NCBI RefSeq assembly: GCF_037081835.1
Contig: NZ_CP146516.1
Location: forward strand, 1,387,501 to 1,451,500
Direction of reading: 5' to 3'
DNA from: Spirobacillus cienkowskii
GTDB taxonomy: Bacteria; Bdellovibrionota_B; Oligoflexia; Silvanigrellales; Silvanigrellaceae
Length of the DNA stretch: 64,000 bases
Each line of letters starts with the position of its first letter. The first letter of the stretch is position 1. The position numbers and the translations under genes are program-made. The notes beneath the pieces are model-generated. The model saw only the letters and a list, made by a program, of their open reading frames with translations. It ran no database searches and was not told the origin of the DNA. Positions 55,161 to 64,000 of the stretch are shown piece after piece.

Positions 55161-58100
55161 AAATCTTGGATATAAATATCTTCTGCACTTTGAATTCCAA
55201 ATGGAGTTGGGTTTGTTTGAGTTGTTGCGCATGCGCCAAGAGATCCTGTTAAATTATTAATTTGACAAATAACCAAATAAGGGTTGTAAGGACCTGTAGC
55301 ACCTATTTTTATATTGGTGATATAAATTCTCGCCACATTATCTAAACTCTTTGAAATAAAAAGACCACTTGGAAATTGTAATGTACCTGCTGAAACAGTA
55401 GAGCACGTATGCAAAAAACCATTAGAACTATTCCAAGTGCATCTATAAATTTCATTACTACTACGATTACTAATATAAGCAAAAACTGTTGATCCGGTGT
55501 CATAAAATTTAATAGATCTTGCATAACCGATGGCAGCAAATGATGAGTTTCCTGTTGCATTGGTACTTGCTGTCCTTGTGCATGTGCCTAAATTTCCATT
55601 AGATGTATTAATAGGACACACCAAAGCCTCTCCGCTTTGTGTCCCAACATACAAATAATTTTGAAAGACAGTCGCACCCAGCAGTTTTCCAGTAAAAGAA
55701 GAAGTGCTTGTTTCTAAGCACGCAGGAGTTGTCACAATGGTTCCATCTGGATTTAAACTGCAATTATAAATTTTTTTGCCAGAATCATTTGTTATATACA
55801 TATTGGTAGGAATTGATGGAGTTGTTCTAGCATAAATTGCTAAACCCCGTAATTCTGTGCCGCTCGCATTTCTTATTAATGGGCAATCAGCTATTGCACT
55901 ACCGCTACTTACAGTTCCATTAATTTCGTCAAGAGAACACAAATAAATCTTACCCATATACAAAGAAAAATAAATTTTTTTTACTTGGCCAATCTGTTGC
56001 ACATAGACAGTAGTTCCATAATCAAAAGGAGCAACCACCACAGAACACGATTGAATACTGCCATCAAAAATATTCAAGGCACAACGGTGTAAAGAATCTT
56101 TATCAGTGCTATTTGGCTCCCAAGTTATGACATATACAAACTTATGCAAGCCTACTCCCATTGTCGGATAATAGGCTTTGCGGACATCTTCTTGTTGAGG
56201 AAAAGTTAAAGCCGTTGACGTCCATGCTGCAGCAAAAGGCATAAAAGAATTTAACCCATTGTTTAAAAAAATAGGATTATTGTTATATGCACCTAAAATT
56301 AAGCCACCAGTGGCATTAAAAGTCGCTTTTGCAGCAGCAGGTTGTGCAAAAGAGTTGGCAAACTTTAAACCATAGTTCGGGCTACTGGAATAAAAACCAA
56401 AATAATCATACAAGCCAGGCAATAGCAAAGGGACAGATTTGACGGAAGAGGTTTCAATTCCACTTCCAACATTCAGAGCGTTTGCGACGTTGGCGTAACC
56501 AAACGAGGTATTGACATTGGGATCACTTCCGGCATAGCCCGAAACACCGCGAAAGCTTGAGGCAAACACGGGTGTTGCCGCAATTGCAGCAATGGTTGAC
56601 GGTTTGCCAGAAAATACGTTTGGCACTGTAGCAATTTGTGAAGCAATATTGGTATTTAAAATGCCACGCGTATCCCACGTGTTGTACACAATGGAAGAGG
56701 CATCTTGTGCGGGGCAATACAGGTCATACAATTTTGTGCCTGTGGCTGCATTTTGATAACTGCGCATGGCATAAAAATAATCGGGTAGCGGAATACTTTT
56801 GGCAATCAAACTATCTAAAAATCCTTTAATTTGCGAAGAACCTGTAGCGGTAACCGAAGGGCCAACACGTGTTGAATACTCATTTACAATGTTTTGCGTG
56901 TTGATGCCAAATGTTGAATTGAGCCCTGCACTAAAAACATTTGTTGTCCCGAGGCCATTGGTACAGCTGACACCAAACGTGATCACCCGGCATTTGTCAT
57001 CCGGTTGCGTTGTATAATTGGTACTTGGCGACGCCGCTGAAATCGTTCCTGTGACATTTGGACCTGTCGTTATCCCAAGGCCATTGCGGTACCACCTGTA
57101 CGTGCAGGCCGCTCCTGTGTTTTCCCACGAGCCAAATCCGCCTGTTAAAGCTGTGCCTGAATTTTGCATAATTCCCGAAGCAGGAATTGTTCCCGTTATG
57201 GTTGGGACAGTTAAGTTTATGGGAGGACTGAATAACACACTGGCCACGGCACTGGCGTTGGATTGACCCGAAGCATTTTCTGACACAACTATAAATTGAT
57301 ATGTTTTTCCTGTTGTTAATGCCGCTCCCGCATATTGCGTATTCGAACAGGTACTCAATGTGATGTTCGTGCAAAACTTTTCGCTCGTGGTCGTCACAGC
57401 GGTGGGACTTTCTGCAACAAATACCGTGTAGGTCAAACCACTGCCTGATGATAAATTCCAATTCAATTGAATGGCGGAAGGCCCAGAACCCGTAATTGTT
57501 GCGGTTAAACCTGTGGGTGCGGTAAAGGGCTTGGTTAACACAGCAGAGGCAATTAGAATTGTTTTTTTGCCAGTGACTAAAGGAAAAGTAGCTTGCCCTG
57601 TCGCAGTGACATTGAAGGTGTAATTTGTGTTTTCGGTTAACCCTGTTATGTTGCAGGTTATTGTATTTGCGGGTGGAATGGATGTTAAAGAGCATGATTG
57701 CGAAAACGTTAAACTATTTGCTTCAGTAATGGAATACGTAATTCCAGCACTCCCTACATTTAATACCCAGCTTAACGTCACAGAATTGTGCGTAAGATTT
57801 GAATTTGTAATTGTAAACGACGTAGCTGCCGCAAAGGGCGTCACAGCAGTCACAGAATTGGAAGTAATTTGCGAATTCGTGCCAATAGATCCATTTTTGG
57901 CTTTGACAGAAATCACTTGTGATGTGTTTAACGTTAAACCAGAAACTTTACAATTTAACGTTGCACTGGGCGCTTGGGCTGTGAGCGTACACCCCGTAAT
58001 ATTTGTCGCAGAAATATCCACATTATTAATGTTAACCGTGTAATCAACACTCGAGTTCCCAATTCCCAATGTCCACTGAATTGAGGCATCACCACTATTC

Positions 58101-61100
58101 ACTGTGGTCACAGAAATGGCAAACGTGGCAGCAGGAGCAAATGCGGTGATCACATCCACCCCAGACGAGGTGAGTGTCGATGCCGTTGGAGTTGACTTGT
58201 TTACCGCTTGCACTGTGAACTTGTAATTTGTATTTTGTGACAGTCCTGTAATGTTACAACTTCTCTCTGTGCTTGAGGGTGCTAAATTTGTCAGCGTGCA
58301 CGTGGCAATTTGTGCTGCCAGCAAAGCAGTTGACGTGCCACCAACAACAGAAGAAATGACAAAATCAACATTCGAACTGCCAATATGAAACGTCCAATTT
58401 AAAGTTGCAGACACATCATTGACACTCGATAACGTGACAGGGAATGTTGTGGTGGAAAACTGTGTGACCACAAGAACATCAGAAGAAATGATAGGACGTC
58501 CACTCGGTGCTCCATTTTTTGCTCGCACTGCAAAATAATAACGTTGATTTTCTGATAATCCATTGACCACACATTGATTTGTTGCTGATGGCAACGCAGA
58601 ACTCAACACGGGTGTGCAACTGATCAAGGCGCCACTCGCAATGGCATTTGCCGTGCTTGACTGAAAAACGTCATAGTCTATTTTCTCGGTGCCAACATCA
58701 AACGTCCACGTTAATGTGACACTTTGCGCAGACAACGTTCCTGCTTTGACTGCAACAGCAAAAGTGCTTGCTGCATTGAATTGCGTGACACCACTCACAA
58801 CAGAAGATGGTGTTGAGGTTTTGGCACTCACACCATTAATTGGATTGGTATTTGCAACGGCTCTATAATAATAAATTTTATTTTCAGAAACTGCGGGGCT
58901 ATTTTCGTCTTTGCAGTTTAACACAGCCTGCGCGCTTGAAGTAACAGGAATTGCGCACACTTCAACAACACCCGAATCTGTGACATTGAACGTCGCGCTT
59001 GCTCCTCGATAAATTTTATAAATCAACGGAACAGAAATATAATCATTGCTAAATTCTAAAGAAACAGAGTTGTAGTCTGTTTGACTCACTTTAAAATTAT
59101 TTGGAGAAATGGGCACAGTGACATCAAGTTTTTCTTCCGTTGCCCCTACGGATCCATTGTCAGCATTTTGTGCAGACACATAAAAGTAATACAACACCCC
59201 AGAATTTAAACCAGTTATGGTATAAGATTCTGTTGCGGCACCTGTGGAATTGACGATTGTCTCACTGGTATACACACCGCTTTGCGTGCCAAAACTGACT
59301 TTGTATTTTGTGGCTCCCACTGATTTTTGCCACGTTAATGTGGCACTCGATGTCGTTGTCGTCACCGAGTTGATGGCAAAATTCCCCACAGGAGTTCCTG
59401 ACACTTCGGAAGATTGAAAATTCCCCCCTATAGGACGCGTGACAAATAATGAAAAATAATATTTTTGCCCATTGGTTAAGCCAGTCACATCGCATGTTGC
59501 TGTGAGTCCGGCATTGCACCCTAATGTTTTGCCCGATGTTAATGAACCACCTGCAGTGGTTGCGTAATAAACTGTATAATTGGTAATGTTGGGATCGGCG
59601 ACCAAACTCCATTGAATGGTTGCCTTGCTGTTGGCAGCAATAACCTGAATGTCATTCACCTGAATGGGAGTCACAAACACTTCATTTGATTTTCTTTTTG
59701 CCACACCATTTGTTGTCGTATTTTGTGCTAAAACAGAATAATAAACCGTTTGCCCCAGGGTTCCCACAGGAAAAGTACAAGGAGAAGACGTACAGCTTGG
59801 TACAAGTACGCCACCCGTGGTGGGATTGGAGTTTCCTGCAACCGTCGACGTATACACTTCAAACGTCGCAGCCCCTGCAGGAGTTACCCAAGATAATGTG
59901 ATTGTTGTTGCCGTCGACGATAGTGTTGGATTAGGAAACACCGCAATGGGAGTCACTGTTGCTGTTGCAGATGGTTGGGAAGAACTCGCACCAGCGAGAT
60001 TTGCAATCACGCGATACACATAAGAGGTGACCCCATCTACCACACCAAGAAAATCTGTCACCGTCAAACTACTTGCTGTTACGGCAGAATAACCAGGAAC
60101 GTCACTAAAAGTACCACCAACTGCTAATTTTCTTTGCACGGTGTATGTGATTGCCGAGGGATTGGCCACTCCTGTCACTGGAGAAAGAGTGAGTGTCACG
60201 ACAGCACCGACTGCAACAGCAGTCGGTGCGGGAGGAGCTGGGGGCGTTGTTGTGATTGTAATGGGATCAGACACTGTTTGATTGACTGTATTATTGGCAA
60301 CTAAAACATAATAATAAATATTTCCAGGACTTAACGCATTGTCCGTGCAGGTATTTGCTGAAGGATTTGTACAAACCGCAGCGCCAGAAGTGCTGACAGG
60401 CAACGATGTAGAGCGATAAACAGAATAGGTCACATTCCAATTACCTTTGATATTTTCCCACTGCAATGTGGCATCGCTCGTTGTTGTGTTGATTGTCGTT
60501 AAAATTGGCTTTTCCGATATTTGCGTTGTTTGCTGCAAATTGCTGACACTGCTTCTTTCTGAGGCGGTTAAAGAATTGTTATTTGCTTTTAATAAATAAT
60601 AATATTTTGTATTTTGCTTCAAACCTGTGTCGTTATAGCTTGTGCTTGATGAGGGGGTATTTATTGGACCCACCCAATCGCTTCCATTCCCTGTTTCAGA
60701 ACGATACAGCTTAAAGGTCACCGTTGCACCCAAGACTGGATACGCATTCCAATTGATTGTCATTGACGTTGCCGTAATGCTAGACGTTGCTGCAAACGTT
60801 GGGTTTGCAAGCAAATCCGTAATCACCTCATACGCGCTCGAGCTCAATTCTGTCGCACCAGGTGCGTTGTTTGTGATCGTAATTTTATAAAAATATTTTG
60901 TATTTGGAGTCAAACCCGAATCGGTGTAAGTGAGTGCAGTCGGCGACGTTAAAATTGGAGTTCCCCAACTTCCTGCCGTTGTAGAACGGTAGAGTTTATA
61001 CGTAACGGGCTCTCCGCCTTCGGCTTGAGTCCACGTTAATGATGCCGTTGTTGTCGTGACAAGCGTTTCTGAGTCGACAAATTTTGGTATCGTCAGCAAG

Positions 61101-64000
61101 GCTGTTGTCACATCATAATTATTCGATGCAATCTCTGTGACACCACCATCATTCGAGGCAGTGACTTTATAATAATATTTTGTATTGGCTGATAACCCTG
61201 TGTCAGAAAATGTTTTAACATTTAATGTTGGCGTATTGATTGGTGATCCCCAACTATTATTCAGTCCTGTTGCAGAACGATAGACACGATAAACAAGATT
61301 AGACGAATTCACACCGGGGTGCGTCCAATTGAGAATCAACGATGAAGGTGTCACAGACACCGCAGGATTTGTTATAATTGGAATTGTTTTTAAATTTGTT
61401 GTGACACTAAAGTTTGCAGATGTCACAGAGGCCGTATTGATAGAATTATTTGTTGCAATCAAGCGATAATAATATGTTGTGTTTTCGGTTAAACCAGAAT
61501 CTGCAAAACTCAATGCTGTTTTCGGTGCGGCATTGAGTGCGGTTGTCCATGACCCATTTGCTCCTGTCAGAGAACGATTTAGATCATAACTCACAACACC
61601 ATTTCCAGATAAGGCATTCCAATTTATCGTCAATGAGGTATCAGTGACATTTGTCGCAGCATCAAACGTCGGCAATGCAGAAAGCGCGGTCACACCATCA
61701 ATAACTGGAGAATAATCAGACTCTCCCTGTGAATTTGTTGCTGTAATCACATAGTAATAAGCCGTATTGGGTTGCAATCCCGTATCGATACAAGCATTGC
61801 TTGGAGACGCTGTAGACAAAACTGTACACACAGGAGTGCTTGGGTTTGGCACAAACTGAGCCCCCACTCCATTGGCGCGGTAAACCTTATACGTAACTGG
61901 TGGATTGCCCGTTGTAGACCAATTTAAAGTGAGCGAAGTGCTTGTTGCTGCCGTTATTTTTAAGCCTGTAGGAACTCCTGCTTGAGTTTGCAGAACTTTT
62001 TCTTGATTGGCACGCACAGAACCGTAGGCATTTTTTGCAGTCACCATAAAATAAAAGGTTTCTCCCACCTTGAGTCCCGATATTGCGTAAGGCAGCGCGA
62101 CGTTTGCGCTCACCGTGGGCAAGGTGGTTGTATAATTTTCGGAAGACGTTCCATACGAAATATCATAACTTGTCGCCCCAAGGGATTGCGACCAAGTGAT
62201 TTCAGCTGATGAAGATCCTGTTGCGACCAATTGTGTGATATCAAATTTGCCAATTGGCACAGCAGCGTCTTCGGTACCAATAAAATCACCTCCCACCGAT
62301 CGGGTGATCACCAGTGCAAAATAATATGTTTGCCCATTTATTAGCCCAGAAATCGTACAATTTAAAGAAAGCCCTGCATCGCAACCCAATTGATTTCCCG
62401 ACACAGCTTGCCCAGAAACATCTGAAAAATAAATTTTATAATTTGTTGCTTGCGCCACAGCGCTCCAAGAAATTTTAATCGCGCCATCGAGAGCTTCCAA
62501 TTTGGTTAACGGCGAAGGGTGCACAACAGCAACATATTCGTTTGATGTTGTGGACGCATTCGCATTGCTCGCAACAATTGTGTAATAAATAATTTGCCCA
62601 CTTGTCGCAGGAAAATTGCAGGGAGACGTGACACAACCTGTGCTTGATCCCCCGTTACCGGGGGCAGAGCCCACTGCCGTTGTGGATGAGTACACGGTTT
62701 GTGTGGTGCGCCCAATTCCTCCGCTCCAACTTAACGTAATTTGTGTGGGGGTTACTGTGACATTCACCGCAACAATGGGAGTTATGGGAGTCACAGCGGA
62801 GGGTGTGCTGGCCGCAGCCGATAGCCCTGTTAAAGTTTTTGCTCTCACAGTGTAATAATAAGGATTGCCATCGACAGGACCGACATTCTCTGTGCATGTT
62901 AATGACGCAGAGGAAACATTGGCACACCCCATCACATCCTGATAACCACTGCCAATGAGCCTTGATCTTTGTACAATATAGGAAATCAACGACGTATCCC
63001 CAGTTCCAGGACTCTGTGCCCACGTGATAGTCACTTTGCCATCAATTGCGGTGACTGTGGGTGCATTCGGAGTAGAGGGTAACGTGACAACAGGACTGCT
63101 TGTTGCAGAAATCGAACTGGTGCTATTTGTCGCCTTCACCGCATAATAATAACGGGAGCTTGATTGAACTGTTGAATCGGTACAGGTGTACGTTAAAGTG
63201 AGGTTTGTACAAATTGGAGTGCCCGATGTATCAACTGGTGTTGCGGTCGAACGGTAAATATTATACGTGACAGCACCTGTGCCATTCATTTTGCTCCACT
63301 GTATGTTCAAAGAATTAACCCCAACATCACTTGTTGTGATAGTTGGGGCATTTTTAAAATTTGTGGTTATGGTAACAGGTGTCGATTCTAAAATTACAGC
63401 ACCCTTTGAATCATTTGTTAACTCGAGTTTATAAAAATAATCCGTATTTTCTGATAAACCAACACCATTATTATTGTCAGTAACCGTTGTTAACGTTCCT
63501 TCATAAATGGGTGAGCTCCAGCTTCCAGCAGTACCTGTTGTAGAACGGTACAACTTGTAAATCGTTTTTCCATTATTAGGTGCTGCGTTCCAACTGATTT
63601 GCGCTGAATCTGCGGTAATATTGGCGATAGGTAATATAAAAGATGGCGGCGTGGCATTGGCAGTTGTTGCCTGCACCGCATCCGATGAAATGGCTGTGGC
63701 ACCCGGAGCATTATTGGTTGCGGTTATTTTATAGTAGTAAATAGTATTTTCATTCAAACCATTATCTTGAAACGTTGTTGCAGAATTATTAGAAAATATT
63801 GCCGAACCCCAAGGTCCGGTACTGTTTGTGGCTCGATAAAGCTCATACGTCACAGCTCCATTCCCTTGCAACAAATCCCAATTTAATCTCACAGAACTGC
63901 TTGTGATTTGTGTAGGAACTTGCAAAATAGGCGCGGCGCTCAAACCCGTGACAACGGAATATTCATTGGAAAACTGCGAAACAGCTCCCTGTCTTAAATT
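55157..64000 (-). CDS. Giant FnIII-repeat secreted protein, 5' end outside the window
   Basis: About 2,947 residues are visible and the frame is open to the right edge, where an FnIII end (SNEYSVVTGL) is seen. So the gene is larger and its signal peptide is not visible. Around 23 fibronectin type III modules of ~95 residues follow, each with the YYYxVxAxN tyrosine-corner. Many modules carry paired Cys. After them comes an Ig/PKD-like module near 56930-57215 (CTYRWYRNGLGI) and an Asn/Ser-rich region. The last ~300 residues have repeated strand patterns ending in C (YLCSLDE, YNCSLNPDG, YRCTWNSSNG), perhaps a Cys-linked beta-propeller. It is probably a cell-surface adhesin; no known catalytic motif. 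Base composition is visibly less AT-rich than its neighbours. Confidence 0.85.
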   Translation of the reverse strand, partial: NLRQGAVSQFSNEYSVVTGLSAAPILQVPTQITSSSVRLNWDLLQGNGAVTYELYRATNSTGPWGSAIFSNNSATTFQDNGLNENTIYYYKITATNNAPGATAISSDAVQATTANATPPSFILPIANITADSAQISWNAAPNNGKTIYKLYRSTTGTAGSWSSPIYEGTLTTVTDNNNGVGLSENTDYFYKLELTNDSKGAVILESTPVTITTNFKNAPTITTSDVGVNSLNIQWSKMNGTGAVTYNIYRSTATPVDTSGTPICTNLTLTYTCTDSTVQSSSRYYYAVKATNSTSSISATSSPVVTLPSTPNAPTVTAIDGKVTITWAQSPGTGDTSLISYIVQRSRLIGSGYQDVMGCANVSSASLTCTENVGPVDGNPYYYTVRAKTLTGLSAAASTPSAVTPITPIVAVNVTVTPTQITLSWSGGIGRTTQTVYSSTTAVGSAPGNGGSSTGCVTSPCNFPATSGQIIYYTIVASNANASTTSNEYVAVVHPSPLTKLEALDGAIKISWSAVAQATNYKIYFSDVSGQAVSGNQLGCDAGLSLNCTISGLINGQTYYFALVITRSVGGDFIGTEDAAVPIGKFDITQLVATGSSSAEITWSQSLGATSYDISYGTSSENYTTTLPTVSANVALPYAISGLKVGETFYFMVTAKNAYGSVRANQEKVLQTQAGVPTGLKITAATSTSLTLNWSTTGNPPVTYKVYRANGVGAQFVPNPSTPVCTVLSTASPSNACIDTGLQPNTAYYYVITATNSQGESDYSPVIDGVTALSALPTFDAATNVTDTSLTINWNALSGNGVVSYDLNRSLTGANGSWTTALNAAPKTALSFADSGLTENTTYYYRLIATNNSINTASVTSANFSVTTNLKTIPIITNPAVSVTPSSLILNWTHPGVNSSNLVYRVYRSATGLNNSWGSPINTPTLNVKTFSDTGLSANTKYYYKVTASNDGGVTEIASNNYDVTTALLTIPKFVDSETLVTTTTASLTWTQAEGGEPVTYKLYRSTTAGSWGTPILTSPTALTYTDSGLTPNTKYFYKITITNNAPGATELSSSAYEVITDLLANPTFAATSSITATSMTINWNAYPVLGATVTFKLYRSETGNGSDWVGPINTPSSSTSYNDTGLKQNTKYYYLLKANNNSLTASERSSVSNLQQTTQISEKPILTTINTTTSDATLQWENIKGNWNVTYSVYRSTSLPVSTSGAAVCTNPSANTCTDNALSPGNIYYYVLVANNTVNQTVSDPITITTTPPAPPAPTAVAVGAVVTLTLSPVTGVANPSAITYTVQRKLAVGGTFSDVPGYSAVTASSLTVTDFLGVVDGVTSYVYRVIANLAGASSSQPSATATVTPIAVFPNPTLSSTATTITLSWVTPAGAATFEVYTSTVAGNSNPTTGGVLVPSCTSSPCTFPVGTLGQTVYYSVLAQNTTTNGVAKRKSNEVFVTPIQVNDIQVIAANSKATIQWSLVADPNITNYTVYYATTAGGSLTSGKTLGCNAGLTATCDVTGLTNGQKYYFSLFVTRPIGGNFQSSEVSGTPVGNFAINSVTTTTSSATLTWQKSVGATKYKVSFGTQSGVYTSETIVNSTGAATESYTITGLNSGVLYYFYVSAQNADNGSVGATEEKLDVTVPISPNNFKVSQTDYNSVSLEFSNDYISVPLIYKIYRGASATFNVTDSGVVEVCAIPVTSSAQAVLNCKDENSPAVSENKIYYYRAVANTNPINGVSAKTSTPSSVVSGVTQFNAASTFAVAVKAGTLSAQSVTLTWTFDVGTEKIDYDVFQSSTANAIASGALISCTPVLSSALPSATNQCVVNGLSENQRYYFAVRAKNGAPSGRPIISSDVLVVTQFSTTTFPVTLSSVNDVSATLNWTFHIGSSNVDFVISSVVGGTSTALLAAQIATCTLTNLAPSSTERSCNITGLSQNTNYKFTVQAVNKSTPTASTLTSSGVDVITAFAPAATFAISVTTVNSGDASIQWTLGIGNSSVDYTVNINNVDISATNITGCTLTAQAPSATLNCKVSGLTLNTSQVISVKAKNGSIGTNSQITSNSVTAVTPFAAATSFTITNSNLTHNSVTLSWVLNVGSAGITYSITEANSLTFSQSCSLTSIPPANTITCNITGLTENTNYTFNVTATGQATFPLVTGKKTILIASAVLTKPFTAPTGLTATITGSGPSAIQLNWNLSSGSGLTYTVFVAESPTAVTTTSEKFCTNITLSTCSNTQYAGAALTTGKTYQFIVVSENASGQSNASAVASVLFSPPINLTVPTITGTIPASGIMQNSGTALTGGFGSWENTGAACTYRWYRNGLGITTGPNVTGTISAASPSTNYTTQPDDKCRVITFGVSCTNGLGTTNVFSAGLNSTFGINTQNIVNEYSTRVGPSVTATGSSQIKGFLDSLIAKSIPLPDYFYAMRSYQNAATGTKLYDLYCPAQDASSIVYNTWDTRGILNTNIASQIATVPNVFSGKPSTIAAIAATPVFASSFRGVSGYAGSDPNVNTSFGYANVANALNVGSGIETSSVKSVPLLLPGLYDYFGFYSSSPNYGLKFANSFAQPAAAKATFNATGGLILGAYNNNPIFLNNGLNSFMPFAAAWTSTALTFPQQEDVRKAYYPTMGVGLHKFVYVITWEPNSTDKDSLHRCALNIFDGSIQSCSVVVAPFDYGTTVYVQQIGQVKKIYFSLYMGKIYLCSLDEINGTVSSGSAIADCPLIRNASGTELRGLAIYARTTPSIPTNMYITNDSGKKIYNCSLNPDGTIVTTPACLETSTSSFTGKLLGATVFQNYLYVGTQSGEALVCPINTSNGNLGTCTRTASTNATGNSSFAAIGYARSIKFYDTGSTVFAYISNRSSNEIYRCTWNSSNGFLHTCSTVSAGTLQFPSGLFISKSLDNVARIYITNIKIGATGPYNPYLVICQINNLTGSLGACATTQTNPTPFGIQSAEDIYIQDF
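57215..64000 (-). repeat. FnIII module array with a ten-module super-repeat
   Basis: About 23 modules. Modules 1-8 from the right (63.9-61.9 kb) have close counterparts in the same order in modules 11-18 (61.1-58.8 kb): for example KITATNNAPGATAIS with KITITNNAPGATELS, and GQTYYFALVITRSVGGDF with GQKYYFSLFVTRPIGGNF. Modules 19-22 are a separate subtype (FxVxV-xTLNWTFxxG, with two Cys). Confidence 0.75.

Noticed and set aside
56997-57695. Long His/Asn/Arg-rich frame in the giant FnIII gene
   Set aside because: Composition typical of a shifted reading of Thr/Ser/Asn-rich repeats; the FnIII frame is continuous.
57215-64000. CRISPR-like or satellite repeat
   Set aside because: The periodicity is about 290 bases, imperfect, and fully explained by FnIII coding modules.

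Overview
The window looks like a chromosomal segment of an AT-rich Gram-negative bacterium. Signs of this are lipoproteins with lipoboxes, outer-membrane barrel candidates, a DapC/DapD succinylase lysine branch and a Bfr/Bfd iron store. Orphan flagellar genes (FlbD, a FliG-like protein), many secreted lipoproteins, RCC1 and FnIII repeat proteins and LysM-type proteins fit Bdellovibrionota/Oligoflexia, perhaps Silvanigrellales. That placement is inferred from gene content and style; no rRNA is present. I see no tRNA, rRNA, insertion sequence, prophage or CRISPR array.

Left part (1-22 kb) is mostly housekeeping: the 3' part of katG, an APC amino-acid permease, bacterioferritin and its ferredoxin under a good Fur-box candidate, a HemY-like oxidase, efp / accB-accC-clpP, class Ia ribonucleotide reductase (nrdA-nrdB) behind a long hairpin-rich leader, fusA, ddl and recA. 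An RCC1-repeat lipoprotein sits next to a barrel-like outer-membrane protein.

Middle (23-34 kb): a polar amino-acid ABC importer operon (ATPase, binding protein, two permeases) with a divergent second binding protein. Then comes a leftward series: flbD, a TPR-like secreted protein, two small overlapping genes (one STAS plus zinc ribbon), dapC and a dapD that is split by a one-base frameshift.

Right part (34-64 kb): YceD, a single-module LysM-like protein, three tandem paralogous lipoproteins built from one or two copies of a unit of about 160 residues, and dprA-addB-addA (DNA uptake and recombination). These are followed by a GHKL-ATPase-like protein, an atypical FmdB protein, a frameshifted desuccinylase-type peptidase, a thioesterase, a FliG-like protein, a CobW/YjiA GTPase, an EcsC protein and a three-module LysM-like barrel protein. 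The window ends inside a giant secreted protein with about 23 FnIII modules, eight of which repeat an earlier block in the same order.

Themes worth attention are hairpins built around stop codons (three with nine-base loops), the nrdA leader with mutually exclusive pairings, the lipoprotein array, the FnIII super-repeat, and two single-base frameshifts in short A runs that may be sequence errors.
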